NCBI GenBank assembly: GCA_030626405.1
Contig: DAOUPA010000015.1
Location: 1 to 32,083 of the forward strand
DNA: 32,083 nucleotides
Source: Planctomicrobium sp.
Lineage (GTDB): Bacteria; Planctomycetota; Planctomycetia; Planctomycetales; Planctomycetaceae
Reading direction: 5' to 3'
The first letter of the stretch is position 1. The number at the start of each line of letters is the position of its first letter. A program made the translations under genes and the position numbers. The notes below the pieces were generated by a model, which worked only from the letters and a program-made list of their open reading frames with translations, made no database searches and was not told where the DNA came from. Shown here in pieces: positions 1-8,982 of this stretch.

Positions 1-1931
1 CCGGGATACCAACTGTAATCCGATGTAAACCACCAGTAGCCGTTGCCGTAGAGCCAGTCCCAGCGGTCGTTGGGATACCAGCGCGAGTCGTGCGCAGATC
101 GTTCGACTTTGAATTTCACTTTCGCATTCGTTACCGGGGCACCGTAGAAGTATTTCGCTTGAATCGTTGCGGTGACGGTTTCACCGAGTTCAATCGGTTT
201 GTCAGGTGTGTTGATGGTGACTTCAAATTCCGGCTTCTTGTATTCCTCAACACGGAAATGATTCCCGCCGCTGACACCATGATTGTGATTGATATAGATG
301 TAATACTGCCCGAGTTTCGCGTCTTCCGGAAGTTCGAACTGACCAGCAAGCCCGCCGAATTCGTCGGTCTTGGCTGATTTCTTGTAAACTTCTGTCCCTT
401 GCGGGTCGTTGATTTTGACGGTGAAGGTTTTGTTTGCGAAGACAGAAGAATCCTGTTTGTCGTACTTCGTTTCCCGCATCCAGAACTTGAACTCGACCGT
501 CTGGTTCGGTCGGTAAACAGGTCGGTCGGTGACGACATACGTCTTCCGCTGGTTGTACTGTTGATCGATGTAGTTCCCATACCAGACGCGGTTGAAGCCG
601 AGGTACGCAAACCGCCCGTCCTTGCCTTTCGCCGTTGCGAGCCATTGGAGTTTGCGGTCCATCAGCTTTTGATCTGTGGTGATCATTCCCTGATTGTCAC
701 TGAACTCTGCATGTTGTTGCGTGCGGATGCGGTATTGTCTTTTTGTGTTTTTGATCCGTTCTTGCTGCCAACCGAAGAAGTCGACTTTCATTTTTGAAAC
801 CGGCTCTCCTGTCACAGCATCAGCGACGAAGTACATCGCTTTTCCATTGAGATTCTTTTTGATGATCGCTGTATCATCGAGCCAGATAATCACGCGGCTC
901 GTGTTGCCATCTATCATCTTGGCGGAGAGCAAGTACGCTCCCGCTTTTTGCAGCGGCGTCGTGATGGTGACGCGTCGGTCGTAATGATTTGGACGCGGCT
1001 TCAGGTCGAGAGTCCAGTTGGCGACCATGCGGCCCCGGTATTTCATTTCGTTTTTCGACACAATGCGGTAGCCGATGTTCCCGAGTTGTGCTTTTTGCCA
1101 GTCGAGTTGTTTAGGGCTGGATTTCAGGTAATCCTTTACGTCTTGCAGCAGTTCAGGGACTTTCAGTTCGTAAGCTTCAAAGGCGACAGAATCACCGTTT
1201 CGGAAGCGATAGTCTATCGTCGCACCTTGTCCAGCAGGTTGGCTGCCGACACCTTCGAATTGTCCCCAATGATCAACGATTTGCTCGAGCCGCAGCTTCT
1301 TGTTTCTATTCCGATTGTCGCCATGCTTCGCAATCGACTCGCGCCACATCTTCGCAGCTTCTGGATATTGCTGACGGTCCTCAAAGATTTCTGCAAGTTG
1401 GTAGTAAGCACTCTCCGACCAAGAATTGTTTTCACTTTGAGTCAGTTCACGAAACCGAGCGATAAAGTCATAGTCGTGCGGGAGTTTGAATCTCTTCACG
1501 CCGGTCGCCAAACGCGCGATTGTTTCGTTTTCATCCAGAGTGTTCAGCGCCCAGGTTCCAGCATCTTTCGCGGACTCTTCAGTGGCTCTTGGAAGGCGGA
1601 TGCCCCACTGTCGCATCGTGCGAACTCCGAACTGGCTGCGGGCAAATATCGCGAGGTCGTAGGTGATCTCCGCCTTGCGGCTTGGACTGGAGTTGACGAC
1701 CTCCGCCAGAAGCCAGCGCCAGCGCTCTCCGTCATTGGTCGCTGCATCAAGTGACCCTGGAACGTTGTAATAAACTGGTGTTCCGTCTTCGTCAACCGGC
1801 GCGCCTTGTGCCCGACCGTTCCCGTAACCGTAATAGCCAATGCGATAGTCCGGAAGTTTGGTGATGTCGGTCAGGTCTTGCAGCATCCAGGCTAGATTAT
1901 TTGTTCGTCCTGTCGCGATAACAGATGCGAA
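1..1931 (-). pseudogene. Alpha-2-macroglobulin family protein, part downstream of an in-frame stop (3' end outside window)
   Basis: After the TAA at 1934-1932 the same minus-strand frame stays open for about 643 codons to the window edge; I checked every codon and found no further stop. The translation carries the MG2-type signature of the alpha-2-macroglobulin family, TDRPVYRPNQTVEFKFWM, near 535-480, followed by an extended beta-rich stretch with PEFEVTI. Family members are large secreted or periplasmic proteins thought to trap proteases, some through a thioester that would lie outside this window. Residues just after the stop (FASVIATGRTNNLAWMLQDL) continue the helical N-terminal region without a break in style. 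No ribosome-binding site precedes a plausible restart codon. I therefore read it as the body of one gene whose 5' part is at 1932-2450, broken by a nonsense codon or by a base-call error. Confidence 0.8.
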
Positions 1932-2450
1932 TTATTTGTAGAAGTTGGAAGATTGAGGCTCGTCGACGTTATCCGCTTTGAGGCGATGCGCATCGAACAT
2001 CCATTTCAATGCCTGCACACGGTCGCGTTCCATTGAGGAGGCATACTGCCCGCCGCCGCGACGATTCCCGCGCAGGTATTCTCCGCCAACGATGTAGCCA
2101 TAGTGTGTGGTCTGCATCATTTGTTGAGCAGATGCCCAGAATGCTCGCCAATCATCTGGATGTGATTCGATGACATCTTCAAGAAGTGCGTCAAGTTCCG
2201 TCAGTTTCTGCAACTGGCTGAGACAACCGACAGCCAATCGAATGTCTTCTGTTAGTTCATCACCCGAGTTCTCGGCATCTGTAGTGAGCTCTTTAAATAG
2301 GACCAGGGCTTCCTTGTATTGCCCATCTTTGTAAAGCTTCTCGGCATCTTTGCGGATGTCCGAGAGCGGTCTTTCCGCCGCCATAGAAACTAGAAACCCG
2401 GTCGAAACGAGGCCAATGAGAATGAGGCCAGAGGTCATATATCGAGTCAT
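1932..2450 (-). CDS. N-terminal fragment of alpha-2-macroglobulin protein (signal peptide plus TPR-like region), ended by premature TAA
   Basis: 172 codons. The first 25 or so residues form a signal peptide (hydrophobic run LILIGLVSTGFLVSMAA, cleavage likely near MAA-ER). Next comes a TPR-like helical segment, about residues 29-120, with AEKLYKDGQYKEALVLFKEL as the clearest repeat. The start at 2450 is supported by AGGAAG eight bases upstream on the minus strand. The reading frame stops at TAA (1934-1932) after SSNFYK, but the identical frame continues as alpha-2-macroglobulin sequence to the window edge. One C-to-T change in a CAA codon would explain the stop. As it stands this would be made as a short exported TPR-like protein; a separate functional short gene is possible but less likely than a broken large one. 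Confidence 0.75.
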   Translation of the reverse strand: MTRYMTSGLILIGLVSTGFLVSMAAERPLSDIRKDAEKLYKDGQYKEALVLFKELTTDAENSGDELTEDIRLAVGCLSQLQKLTELDALLEDVIESHPDDWRAFWASAQQMMQTTHYGYIVGGEYLRGNRRGGGQYASSMERDRVQALKWMFDAHRLKADNVDEPQSSNFYK

Positions 2451-2875
2451 CTTATATTCTTCCTGAAACTTCTACCAGAATTGGTCTTAAAGTCATGGAG
2501 CAGAATTCGCTGCCGTCCTTGAGACGCAAAGTCTTTCAGTTTAGTTCCAAAATCTTCGTGTTTGACTTCGCACCCAGGCCAATCATGCCTTCTGGGCGTT
2601 GGATTTCCAAGTCTGAGGAGCGTCGGCTTCAACTAAGAAAATCGAGTTAATGATTGACAACGGGCGTCATCTGAGGCACGATGTACGTCGAAAGCGCTTC
2701 CTGTGCGTTCGACATCTGCCGGAAAAGGAGTTTCGGGTTCAAAGATCAAGGGAATGTCGATTCACTTCCGTCCGCGATATTCGAGTGCCTCACACTCGTC
2801 ACTTCCCCCCGACATTACTTTCAGACACCAGTCATTTATTTCCTCCAATTCTCCTAACTCAGGGATCATGTCGTT
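2451..2875. other. Intergenic region between divergent A2M and coaE
   Basis: A 425-bp gap between divergently read genes, so it should hold promoters for both. On the plus strand TTGACA at 2654-2659 is a perfect -35 box, but the -10 at a 17-base spacing (CACGAT) is poor. Short open frames here on both strands have no ribosome-binding site and no recognisable composition. No RNA gene or convincing riboswitch fold was seen. Confidence 0.4.
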
Positions 2876-3520
2876 ATGTCCGCTGCACGGATTCCAGTGA
2901 TTGGAATCATCGGTGGGATCGGTTCCGGAAAAACAGCCATCGCAAACGCGGTGAGCGAGTTTGTTTCGGTCTGTCGCCTCGATGGAGATGTGATTGGACA
3001 CGAAGTTCTGCGACAGGAATCCGTCAGAGAAGCGTTACGAAATCATTTTGGCGACGTCATCTTTGATAATTCCGGTGAAGTCGTGCGGTCCAAAGTTGCA
3101 GATCTGGTGTTTGGGACAGAACCAGCAAAGCAAGCAGCTCGGCAGCAACTGGAATCGGTTGTTCATCCAGAAATTCGGAATTTCATCGAGAATCAACTCA
3201 AAGAAATCCAAGACCAGCAGTTTTGCAAGCTAATCATCATAGACGCAGCATTACTTCTCGAAGCAGGGTGGTCTCCGGTTTGTGACGCAATTGTCTTCCT
3301 AGATGTTCCAGAACATTTACGTTTGCAGCGTGTCAAGCAAAGAGACTGGACAGAAGAACAATTCCACGAACGCGAAGCGAGTCAGCTTCCATTAAAGGAA
3401 AAAGAACAACGCGCAGACATTACGATCAACAACGGCGGCGACTTGCAAACCGCGGCCAGCAAACTTTCCGAATGGCTTCACGTTCGTTTCCCATCCCAAC
3501 GGGTAGAAGCCCATACGTAA
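2876..3520 (+). CDS. coaE: Dephospho-CoA kinase
   Basis: 214 aa, normal length for the family. It catalyses the last step of coenzyme A synthesis, ATP-dependent phosphorylation of the 3'-hydroxyl of dephospho-CoA, in the cytoplasm. The P-loop GGIGSGKT is at residues 13-20; the nucleotide-monophosphate-kinase-like features follow as RLDGDVIGHEVL near 34-45, an IDAALLLEAGW stretch around 122-132 (the acidic/LLxE-G motif of CoaE), and the lid-type segment RLQRVKQRDW with EEQFHER after it. The start at 2876 has AGGG about 11 bases upstream; an ATG at 2868 is out of frame. The next gene is rho, 142 bp downstream on the same strand, so co-transcription is plausible. Nothing looks broken. Confidence 0.95.
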   Translation: MSAARIPVIGIIGGIGSGKTAIANAVSEFVSVCRLDGDVIGHEVLRQESVREALRNHFGDVIFDNSGEVVRSKVADLVFGTEPAKQAARQQLESVVHPEIRNFIENQLKEIQDQQFCKLIIIDAALLLEAGWSPVCDAIVFLDVPEHLRLQRVKQRDWTEEQFHEREASQLPLKEKEQRADITINNGGDLQTAASKLSEWLHVRFPSQRVEAHT

Positions 3521-3662
3521 GCGACTCAATTTCAACCACACGTCCTCACTTTTAACACATCATTCCTAACTCACTGATCTCCCTGATTTCCGAATGGACC
3601 TTCAGTTGCCATTTAAACAGGGATCAACAAGCTCCTCTCTCAATTCACATCGAGGCCAAATC

Positions 3663-5048
3663 ATGGCGAAACCATCCGAATCCACTCACCTTCATCAACC
3701 CGATGAAAACTCTGACGGTCCATCCACAGGCAGTCAGGCAATCTACGATCCCGCAAATTCGCACTACGAAGACGCGAAGCAAGGGGACATCCACATCGCC
3801 GCTTTGCAACGGATGACGGTAAAGGAGTTAATGGAACTCGCGAAACAGGAAAAGGTTGAAGAATTCCAGGGCTTGAAGAAACAGGATCTCATCTTTCGCA
3901 TCCTTAAGGAACGGACCAAGCTAAATGGCCTAATGTTCGGTGAAGGAACTCTTGAAATCCTCCCTGACGGGTTCGGTTTTCTGCGAAGCCCCGACTACCA
4001 CTATCTTCCCTGTCCAGACGATATTTACGTTTCACCGAGCCAGATTCGTCGTTTCGGATTGAGAACCGGGGCCACGGTCGCCGGACAAATTCGGCCTCCG
4101 AAAGAGAACGAACGCTACTTCGCCTTGCTTCGAGTTGAAGCAATTAACGGCAACGACCCGAACCTTGTCGCCGATAAAGTTCCATTTGACGACTTGACAC
4201 CTTTGCATCCAAAGGATCGATTGAGATTGTCAGAAGATGGCGCAGAAATCAGTACCCGGATTGTTGATCTCGTGGCTCCGATTGGATTTGGTCAGCGTGG
4301 CTTAATCGTCTCTCCACCTCGAGCGGGCAAAACTGTCTTGCTGCAACAACTTGCACAAGCGGTCATAAGAAGTCATCCGGATGTGTACGTCATCATGTTG
4401 CTCATCGATGAACGACCGGAAGAAGTGACAGACATGGAGCGGCAAGTGAAAGCCGACAATTGCGAAGTTGTTTCCAGCACGTTCGATGAACCACCTAGCC
4501 GCCACATTCAGGTCGCAGAAATGGTGATCGAAAAAGCGAAGCGGATGGTCGAGTACGGTCAAAATGTCGTCATTTTTCTCGATTCCATTACTCGTCTTGC
4601 ACGTGCCTACAATACGGAATGTCCGAATTCTGGAAAGATTCTGACCGGTGGTGTCGATGCGAATGCTCTGCAACATCCGAAACGTTTTTTCGGTGCCGCA
4701 CGTGCCGTTGACGAAGGTGGCAGCCTGACGATCTTGGCGACCGCCTTAGTTGATACCGGATCCAGGATGGACGAAGTCATCTTCGAAGAATTCAAAGGAA
4801 CCGGCAACACAGAACTGCATCTTGACCGCCGCATGGTTGAAAAACGAATCTGGCCTGCTATTGATGTCAACAAGTCCGGCACTCGCCGAGAAGAACTGCT
4901 GATGGACGAAGAAGAACTCCGCCTCGTCTGGATTCTCCGCCGCGTCCTCAACGACATGAGCCCCACCGAAGCGATGGAACTGCTCACGAATCGCATGCGA
5001 CGAACAAAATCGAACGACGAGTTTTTGAAGTCAATGAATTTGACCTAA
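3663..5048 (+). CDS. rho: Transcription termination factor Rho
   Basis: 461 aa from the preferred start. Rho is a hexameric RNA-dependent ATPase/helicase that releases RNA polymerase from transcripts. Order of parts: a polar, probably disordered leader (1-45); the Rho N-terminal helical domain (about 47-86, [20 protein letters not shown]); the RNA-binding cold-shock-like domain (about 88-165, [18 protein letters not shown]); and the ATPase core with Walker A SPPRAGKT at 217-224, [25 protein letters not shown] and the [14 protein letters not shown] loop. I chose 3663 because GAGG lies seven bases upstream; the in-frame ATG at 3594 would add 23 residues but has no ribosome-binding site. Adjacent to coaE, a reasonable pairing in planctomycetes. 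Intact. Confidence 0.96.
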   Translation: MAKPSESTHLHQPDENSDGPSTGSQAIYDPANSHYEDAKQGDIHIAALQRMTVKELMELAKQEKVEEFQGLKKQDLIFRILKERTKLNGLMFGEGTLEILPDGFGFLRSPDYHYLPCPDDIYVSPSQIRRFGLRTGATVAGQIRPPKENERYFALLRVEAINGNDPNLVADKVPFDDLTPLHPKDRLRLSEDGAEISTRIVDLVAPIGFGQRGLIVSPPRAGKTVLLQQLAQAVIRSHPDVYVIMLLIDERPEEVTDMERQVKADNCEVVSSTFDEPPSRHIQVAEMVIEKAKRMVEYGQNVVIFLDSITRLARAYNTECPNSGKILTGGVDANALQHPKRFFGAARAVDEGGSLTILATALVDTGSRMDEVIFEEFKGTGNTELHLDRRMVEKRIWPAIDVNKSGTRREELLMDEEELRLVWILRRVLNDMSPTEAMELLTNRMRRTKSNDEFLKSMNLT

Positions 5049-5073
5049 GACAATGTTCCGACGCACATTCTTA

Positions 5074-5096
5074 GCCGGACACTTTAAGTGTCCGGC
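5074..5096. repeat. Perfect 10-bp inverted repeat downstream of rho
   Basis: Arms GCCGGACACT (5074-5083) and AGTGTCCGGC (5087-5096) enclose a TTA loop; with one more A/T pair the stem could be 11 bp. It lies 25 bp after the rho stop. On the plus strand the hairpin is followed by an A-rich tract (AAAACAAAAAA), not by T residues, so it is not a standard intrinsic terminator for rho. It may be a dispersed palindromic repeat or a 3'-end stabilising stem. Only one copy was seen in this window. Confidence 0.6.
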
Positions 5097-5134
5097 AAAA
5101 CAAAAAATGCTCTTCTAACTTAAGTGACATCAAC

Positions 5135-6274
5135 ATGGATTTTCAGACACGCTGCGTACATACCGGCGTCAACAAAGACACGGCGTACAATAGTTGTATA
5201 ACTCCAATCTACCCAACTTCAACGTTTTACTGGAACGATCTCGAAACGAACAGCGGATACGACTACACACGCTCTGGAAACCCGACGCGAAGTGCACTGG
5301 AAGAGAACCTTGCTTCTCTTGAAGGCGGGATTGACTGCCGGGCGGTGAGTACCGGCATGGCGGCGATTTCGGCGTCGATGTACTTGTTCAAACCGGGCGA
5401 TCACATCATCGCTGGCAACGATATCTACGGTGGAACATTTCGCCTGTTCTACGACATCTTCACCTCTCAAGGCTACAAGTTTTCGTTTGTGAACATGCGT
5501 GATCTGAATGCTGTCAAAGCGGCGATCACACCTGAGACAAAAGGGATCTGGATCGAAACTCCCAGCAACCCTTTGTTGAACATTGTCGATATCAAAACGA
5601 TGGTCGAAATCGCTCAAGCAAACAGTTTAATATCAATCGCCGACAACACTTTTCTTTCCCCTTACCTCCAACGACCCTTGGAGATGGGAGTCGATGTGGT
5701 GATTCACTCGACAACGAAATACCTCAACGGACATTCAGACGTTGTCGGCGGAGCGGTCATTACGAAAAAAGAAGAGCATCAGGAACGAATTTCCTACATC
5801 GTCAATGTAATGGGATTGGCATGCTCTCCTTTCGATGCATGGCTCGTTCTGCGCGGAGTCAAGACACTCGGTCCACGCATGGAAGCACATCAAAAAGGAG
5901 CGATGGCAGTCGCTCGCATGTTGGAAGAACATTCGAAAGTCGACCGGGTCTACTACCCTGGTCTGGAATCGCATCCGCAACACGAACTCGCGAAATCTCA
6001 GCAGGAAGGTTTCGGCGCCATGCTCAGCTTTGACGTCACTGAAGACCGTGCATTCGCAGAGAAGGTCTTCAAGAACCTGAAACTCTTTCAACTCGCAGAA
6101 TCTCTAGGTGGAGTGGAATCCCTCATCGAATACCCAGAAACAATGAGCCACGCTTCCATGACCGCCGAAGCCCGCGTTGGGGCTGGCATCAGCGATCGAA
6201 CCATCCGAGTCTCCATCGGCATTGAATCGCCTGACGATCTTGTCGCTGATATGAAGAACGCGTTGGACGCGTAA
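5135..6274 (+). CDS. Trans-sulfuration PLP enzyme (cystathionine gamma-synthase/gamma-lyase family)
   Basis: 379 aa, the usual length for Cys/Met-metabolism PLP enzymes. Such enzymes form or split cystathionine or exchange sulfur on activated homoserine, in the cytoplasm. Family landmarks are in order: YTRSGNPTR at 44-52 (cofactor phosphate and substrate contacts from the partner subunit), STGMAAI at 72-78, DIYGGTFRLF at 96-105 (stacking Tyr), ETPSNP at 141-146, IADNTF at 168-173 (Asp bound to the pyridine nitrogen), and HSTTKYLNGHSD with the Schiff-base Lys195. The C-terminal part has AESLGGVESLIEYP and a RVSIGIE ending. Synthase, lyase and O-acylhomoserine sulfhydrylase cannot be separated reliably from motifs alone, so no symbol is given. 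It stands alone, with rho 86 bp upstream and a convergent gene 42 bp downstream. Confidence 0.93.
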   Translation: MDFQTRCVHTGVNKDTAYNSCITPIYPTSTFYWNDLETNSGYDYTRSGNPTRSALEENLASLEGGIDCRAVSTGMAAISASMYLFKPGDHIIAGNDIYGGTFRLFYDIFTSQGYKFSFVNMRDLNAVKAAITPETKGIWIETPSNPLLNIVDIKTMVEIAQANSLISIADNTFLSPYLQRPLEMGVDVVIHSTTKYLNGHSDVVGGAVITKKEEHQERISYIVNVMGLACSPFDAWLVLRGVKTLGPRMEAHQKGAMAVARMLEEHSKVDRVYYPGLESHPQHELAKSQQEGFGAMLSFDVTEDRAFAEKVFKNLKLFQLAESLGGVESLIEYPETMSHASMTAEARVGAGISDRTIRVSIGIESPDDLVADMKNALDA

Positions 6275-6316
6275 CGGATCGCCACACACTTCAAGCGTGA
6301 GGAGAAACGCAATCAC

Positions 6317-7753
6317 TTATGGAGCGGCGATGTTGCCGGTGATGTCGAGGAACAAATCGCTCGCAACATCATGAGACTGAACGAAAATCCCCGGGTCGTT
6401 GCCGTTAGTCGTGTTATTCGTGATCGTCCCGAGGATGTCGCCCGTGCCGTTGGAAACGAGTGAGATCCCGTCGCCGACGTTGCTATCGGCGGTGTTCATG
6501 TCGATATCGACAAAGGAATCTAGAGTACCGTTGAAGACGACCGAAATCCCGTCGCCCCCGTTCAGGTTGGCAGTATTGAGCGAGATCAACAACGGAGCCG
6601 TGGTGTTGTTGGCTACGATGTTCATTCCATCACCTCCATTGTTGTTGGTGATGTTTTGGCTGATGATCGCAGCAATCGTAGCAGCATCAATTTCGAGACC
6701 ACTGCTCCCCGACTCATTCAGTTCATTCCCCAGAATGAGGCCTGCGAACTCACCAGTGATATCAATATCAATTGCATCATTACCTGAACGCAAGATGGTG
6801 TTGTCGATGAAATCAATCGCAACATTCTGGCCTTGGATATCAATCCCTTCGTCGCCAGCATCAGTGATCATGTTGTCCACGATGATGCCGCTGGCATCTG
6901 CAAGTCCTGAAGTGTCTATCCCGATTCCATCATCACCAGCAGCAGCAATGGTGTTTCTGTTAATGTTGAAGCCAGTCACATCTTCGCCGTGGATGCCATC
7001 TGCTTCACCAATTGCGGTCAGCATGAATCCGGAAACTTCGTTATTGTTCGCCAATGTAACGACATCAACTCCATCTTGCCCTGTAATGGCAGCCGATACG
7101 CCACCAAGATCTGATCCTGGAATAACAATCAGGCCAACTTCGACCGTGTCCACGTTATGCAGGAGATCTGCGGAAAGCAATCGCTGGTCATCATTCAGAG
7201 CAATGGTGCCCATCGGTGAAAACGCGGTGTCGGGGTCAACCAGAATGATATCGATGAATTCGCCATCGTCTTCAAGTAAGTTTGGAGCATTCAGCAGGTC
7301 GCCTCCCATCGCGATTTGAGCGACGGTGATCAGGTCACCATTCATTTCATCGGTCGCGAGCAAGTCAGGTGCGTCTGTTGTATAATTGTGGACAGGGATC
7401 ACACTTCGGCGTTGCACCCGTGACCACAATCGCGACGCAACACTTTCGCTGCGCGATGTCGCATCAATCGCTGGTCCACCGAAGTAAATCGAGACGCCAC
7501 CATAGACAGTGATATCAAAGAAATCGTCGTGTGAAACAGTCACGTTCCCAGCGACGTTCGACGTCAACCACGTTTCCGCCGTGCCGTTCACACCCCAGGT
7601 GTCAGGACCACCATCTGCTGAAAGATAGTAAACGCCTGCCCCAAGTTCGGATCGAACAGAAGGGATTTTGCGGGAAACGCTCAGGTCGAAGATATCGAGT
7701 GCTTCGTCGAAGTTTTCTGTTTGAGTCGCCAACCGGATATTCGAAACACCCAT
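6317..7753 (-). pseudogene. Secreted/outer-membrane beta-helix protein, C-terminal fragment downstream of a frameshift
   Basis: 478 codons. The first ~60 residues (GVSNIRLATQTENF, DLSVSRKIPSVRSELGAGVYY) continue the beta-barrel-like region encoded in the overlapping frame at 7681-8238. The rest is repetitive, rich in N, D, G and I, with phrases such as NTILRSGNDAIDIDI, NITNNNGGDGMNIVANN and TADSNVGDGISLVSNG recurring about every 20-35 residues, the pattern of a right-handed parallel beta-helix. The ATG at 7753 has no good ribosome-binding site. Protein sequence on both sides of the 7745-7775 region fits together if one base is missing, so this is best read as the second half of one gene. Likely role: surface-exposed or autotransported protein. 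The end (ITGNIAAP, stop) is abrupt. Confidence 0.72.
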
Positions 7754-8238
7754 CGACCCACCGACTTGCGACTATCCAAGGCAAAAGAAGCATTCGAGCG
7801 GACCGCCCAGTCAGACATCAACGCTTCCAAACCAAACCCAAGCGTCGAAAAATTGTGCTCAGAAAACCCGTTTGAGTATTCACGATAGTTGTAATAAGCG
7901 TTTCCACCAAGGACCGCGCCACCCATGTCTTGCCGGTACCCGACACCAATGTCGCCACTCCAGTTGCCGGAGTCGTAGTTCACGTTGCCGTGACCATCAA
8001 CAAACAGAATGCTGCCCGGATCTTCAAAGATCGCCATGAACGCACCAGTACGATAGTAACCGTCCTGCACCCCCGGTTGATTTCCACTCATACCGCCAGC
8101 TTCAAAGCGAAGAGGACTCTCGTTGAGATAGTTCCAATCAATCTGCTGCGCCTTGGCAGTCCCGCCAAACATCGCCACAGAAGCAAACGCCGTCACGGCG
8201 AAAGCTTTAAGAGCTTTCATTGTTGTTCGAAATTTCAT
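7681..8238 (-). pseudogene. N-terminal part of frameshifted secreted protein with inverse-autotransporter-like beta-domain
   Basis: The start at 8238 (MKFRTTMKALKAFAVTAF) is chosen because AAGGAA lies upstream on the minus strand and a standard signal peptide follows, cleaved near GTAKA-QQ; a TTG further up at 8268 is unlikely. Residues ~25-155 alternate aromatic and small residues (GDIGVGYRQDMGGAVLGGN, YYNYREYSNGF), like the beta-barrel domain of inverse autotransporter/intimin-type proteins. The logical frame leaves at SFALDSRKSVG near 7760; this frame then runs on as unrelated residues (RWVFRISGWRLKQK) to a stop at 7681, while the minus-one frame continues the protein as GSMGVSNIRL. One missing base explains this. 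No slippery heptamer is present, so programmed frameshifting is unlikely. Confidence 0.72.
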
Positions 8239-8617
8239 GTGTAAGGTTCCTTCGTTAAGAGAGCACAAAACATCATGTCTGCGCAGTGGTAGGTCAGACT
8301 CGTTCCCTCTTCATCGGTATTCACAATGAATGCCTAGTAAAGGATTATTCTGCATTTCAACCCGAGCAGTTCTTTCCCTCACCCCGTGAACTGAACAAGC
8401 CTCCAGGATTACTCAAAGCAACACAAAACTCACCCAATCCGGCGGTAACCGCCGAACGCCACCAGCTTTGCCCACAAGGCAACGACCGTTGAGGCTGAGT
8501 GATGACCTTTGATATGCTCCAGGGAACTGTCCCGAAATAGGTTCCCGATTTGTCGAGATCAAAACTTTGCTTGTGACACCAGGTTTCACTTCATTGAGTT
8601 GGTAGTGGATAGCAGAG

Positions 8618-8679
8618 AGTGGGTAGGTAATTTGCAACTAAGTTACTCTTGTTCTTTTCCTGCCCACTACCCACTTTTT
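8618..8679 (+). terminator. Terminator-like long hairpin with no intact upstream gene
   Basis: Arms AGTGGGTAG (8618-8626) and CTACCCACT (8667-8675) are perfect complements; T75-T79 form a TTTTT tract overlapping the end of the right arm. The 40-base loop holds a weaker inner stem (GTAA with TTAC). On the plus strand no intact gene lies upstream for more than 2 kb, so it may end an unrecognised small transcript, or be part of a dispersed GTGGGTAG-type repeat. Confidence 0.4.
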
Positions 8680-8780
8680 ACTGTTGAGGTCACGAAAAAT
8701 ATTGATCGGCAAAACCATCAAACAGGGAAGTCGTTTCAGGACTCTTCGCAAGTGAAGCGAAATCACCTCAGGAGCGAATC

Positions 8781-8891
8781 ATGTGGAACGGCAACCGACG
8801 ACAGTTTCTGTAAACGACCTCGGCTATCGCGGCCGGCAGCCTGCTTCGATCTCCCGAAAGGAACCTCAACAATTCGTCTCTAATTTCGTAA
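8781..8891 (+). pseudogene. Remnant of a Tat-exported protein gene start (nonsense at codon 11)
   Basis: An ATG at 8781 has an excellent Shine-Dalgarno (AGGAG at 8770-8774, about six bases spacing). The translation is MWNGNRRQFL, then TAA at 8811-8813, then in the same frame TTSAIAAGSLLRSPERN up to a second TAA at 8889. With the first stop read as Lys (AAA to TAA is one change) this becomes a textbook twin-arginine leader: NRRQFLK followed by a hydrophobic Ala/Ile/Leu core. Many planctomycete Gfo/Idh oxidoreductases, DUF1501 proteins and sulfatases begin this way. Nothing recognisable follows the second stop, so only the first ~37 codons survive. The good ribosome-binding site suggests recent loss or a short upstream reading frame. 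Function of the lost gene is unknown. Confidence 0.6.
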
Positions 8892-8982
8892 AACACAACT
8901 GAAGAAAAGAGATTCTCGGAACTCCCCACTGCCTTTTTCGTCTCACCATCATCAAACTATTACTTGACCAGAGGCATGGCTC

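Larger units (their letters stand above)
8239..8982. other. Non-coding region with remnants
   Basis: A 744-bp gap without an intact gene. It contains the leader of the minus-strand beta-barrel gene, a terminator-like hairpin (8618-8679) and a decayed Tat-leader gene start (8781-8891), listed separately. Open frames at 8286-8492, 8509-8883 (plus) and 8413-8637 (minus) have no ribosome-binding site and show low-grade composition with frequent Cys, Arg and His in no pattern, so I do not call them genes. Confidence 0.5.

Noticed and set aside
948-1754. Plus-strand open frame of 268 codons
   Set aside because: It lies opposite the continuous A2M frame, has no ribosome-binding site, and its translation lacks any domain-like pattern; it is an antisense shadow.
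2447-2632. Minus-strand open frame of 61 codons upstream of A2M
   Set aside because: It overlaps the A2M start by four bases but has no ribosome-binding site or recognisable sequence; more likely the mRNA leader.
6399-7319. Plus-strand open frame of 306 codons opposite the beta-helix protein
   Set aside because: Its Ser/Pro/Met-rich repeats are the mirror of the repetitive Asn/Asp/Gly codons on the minus strand.
7745-7775. Programmed ribosomal frameshift joining the two halves of the beta-barrel gene
   Set aside because: No X-XXY-YYZ slippery heptamer or obvious downstream stimulatory structure; a missing base is simpler.
8509-8883. Plus-strand open frame of 124 codons
   Set aside because: No ribosome-binding site, disordered composition, and it overlaps the hairpin and the Tat-leader remnant in another frame.
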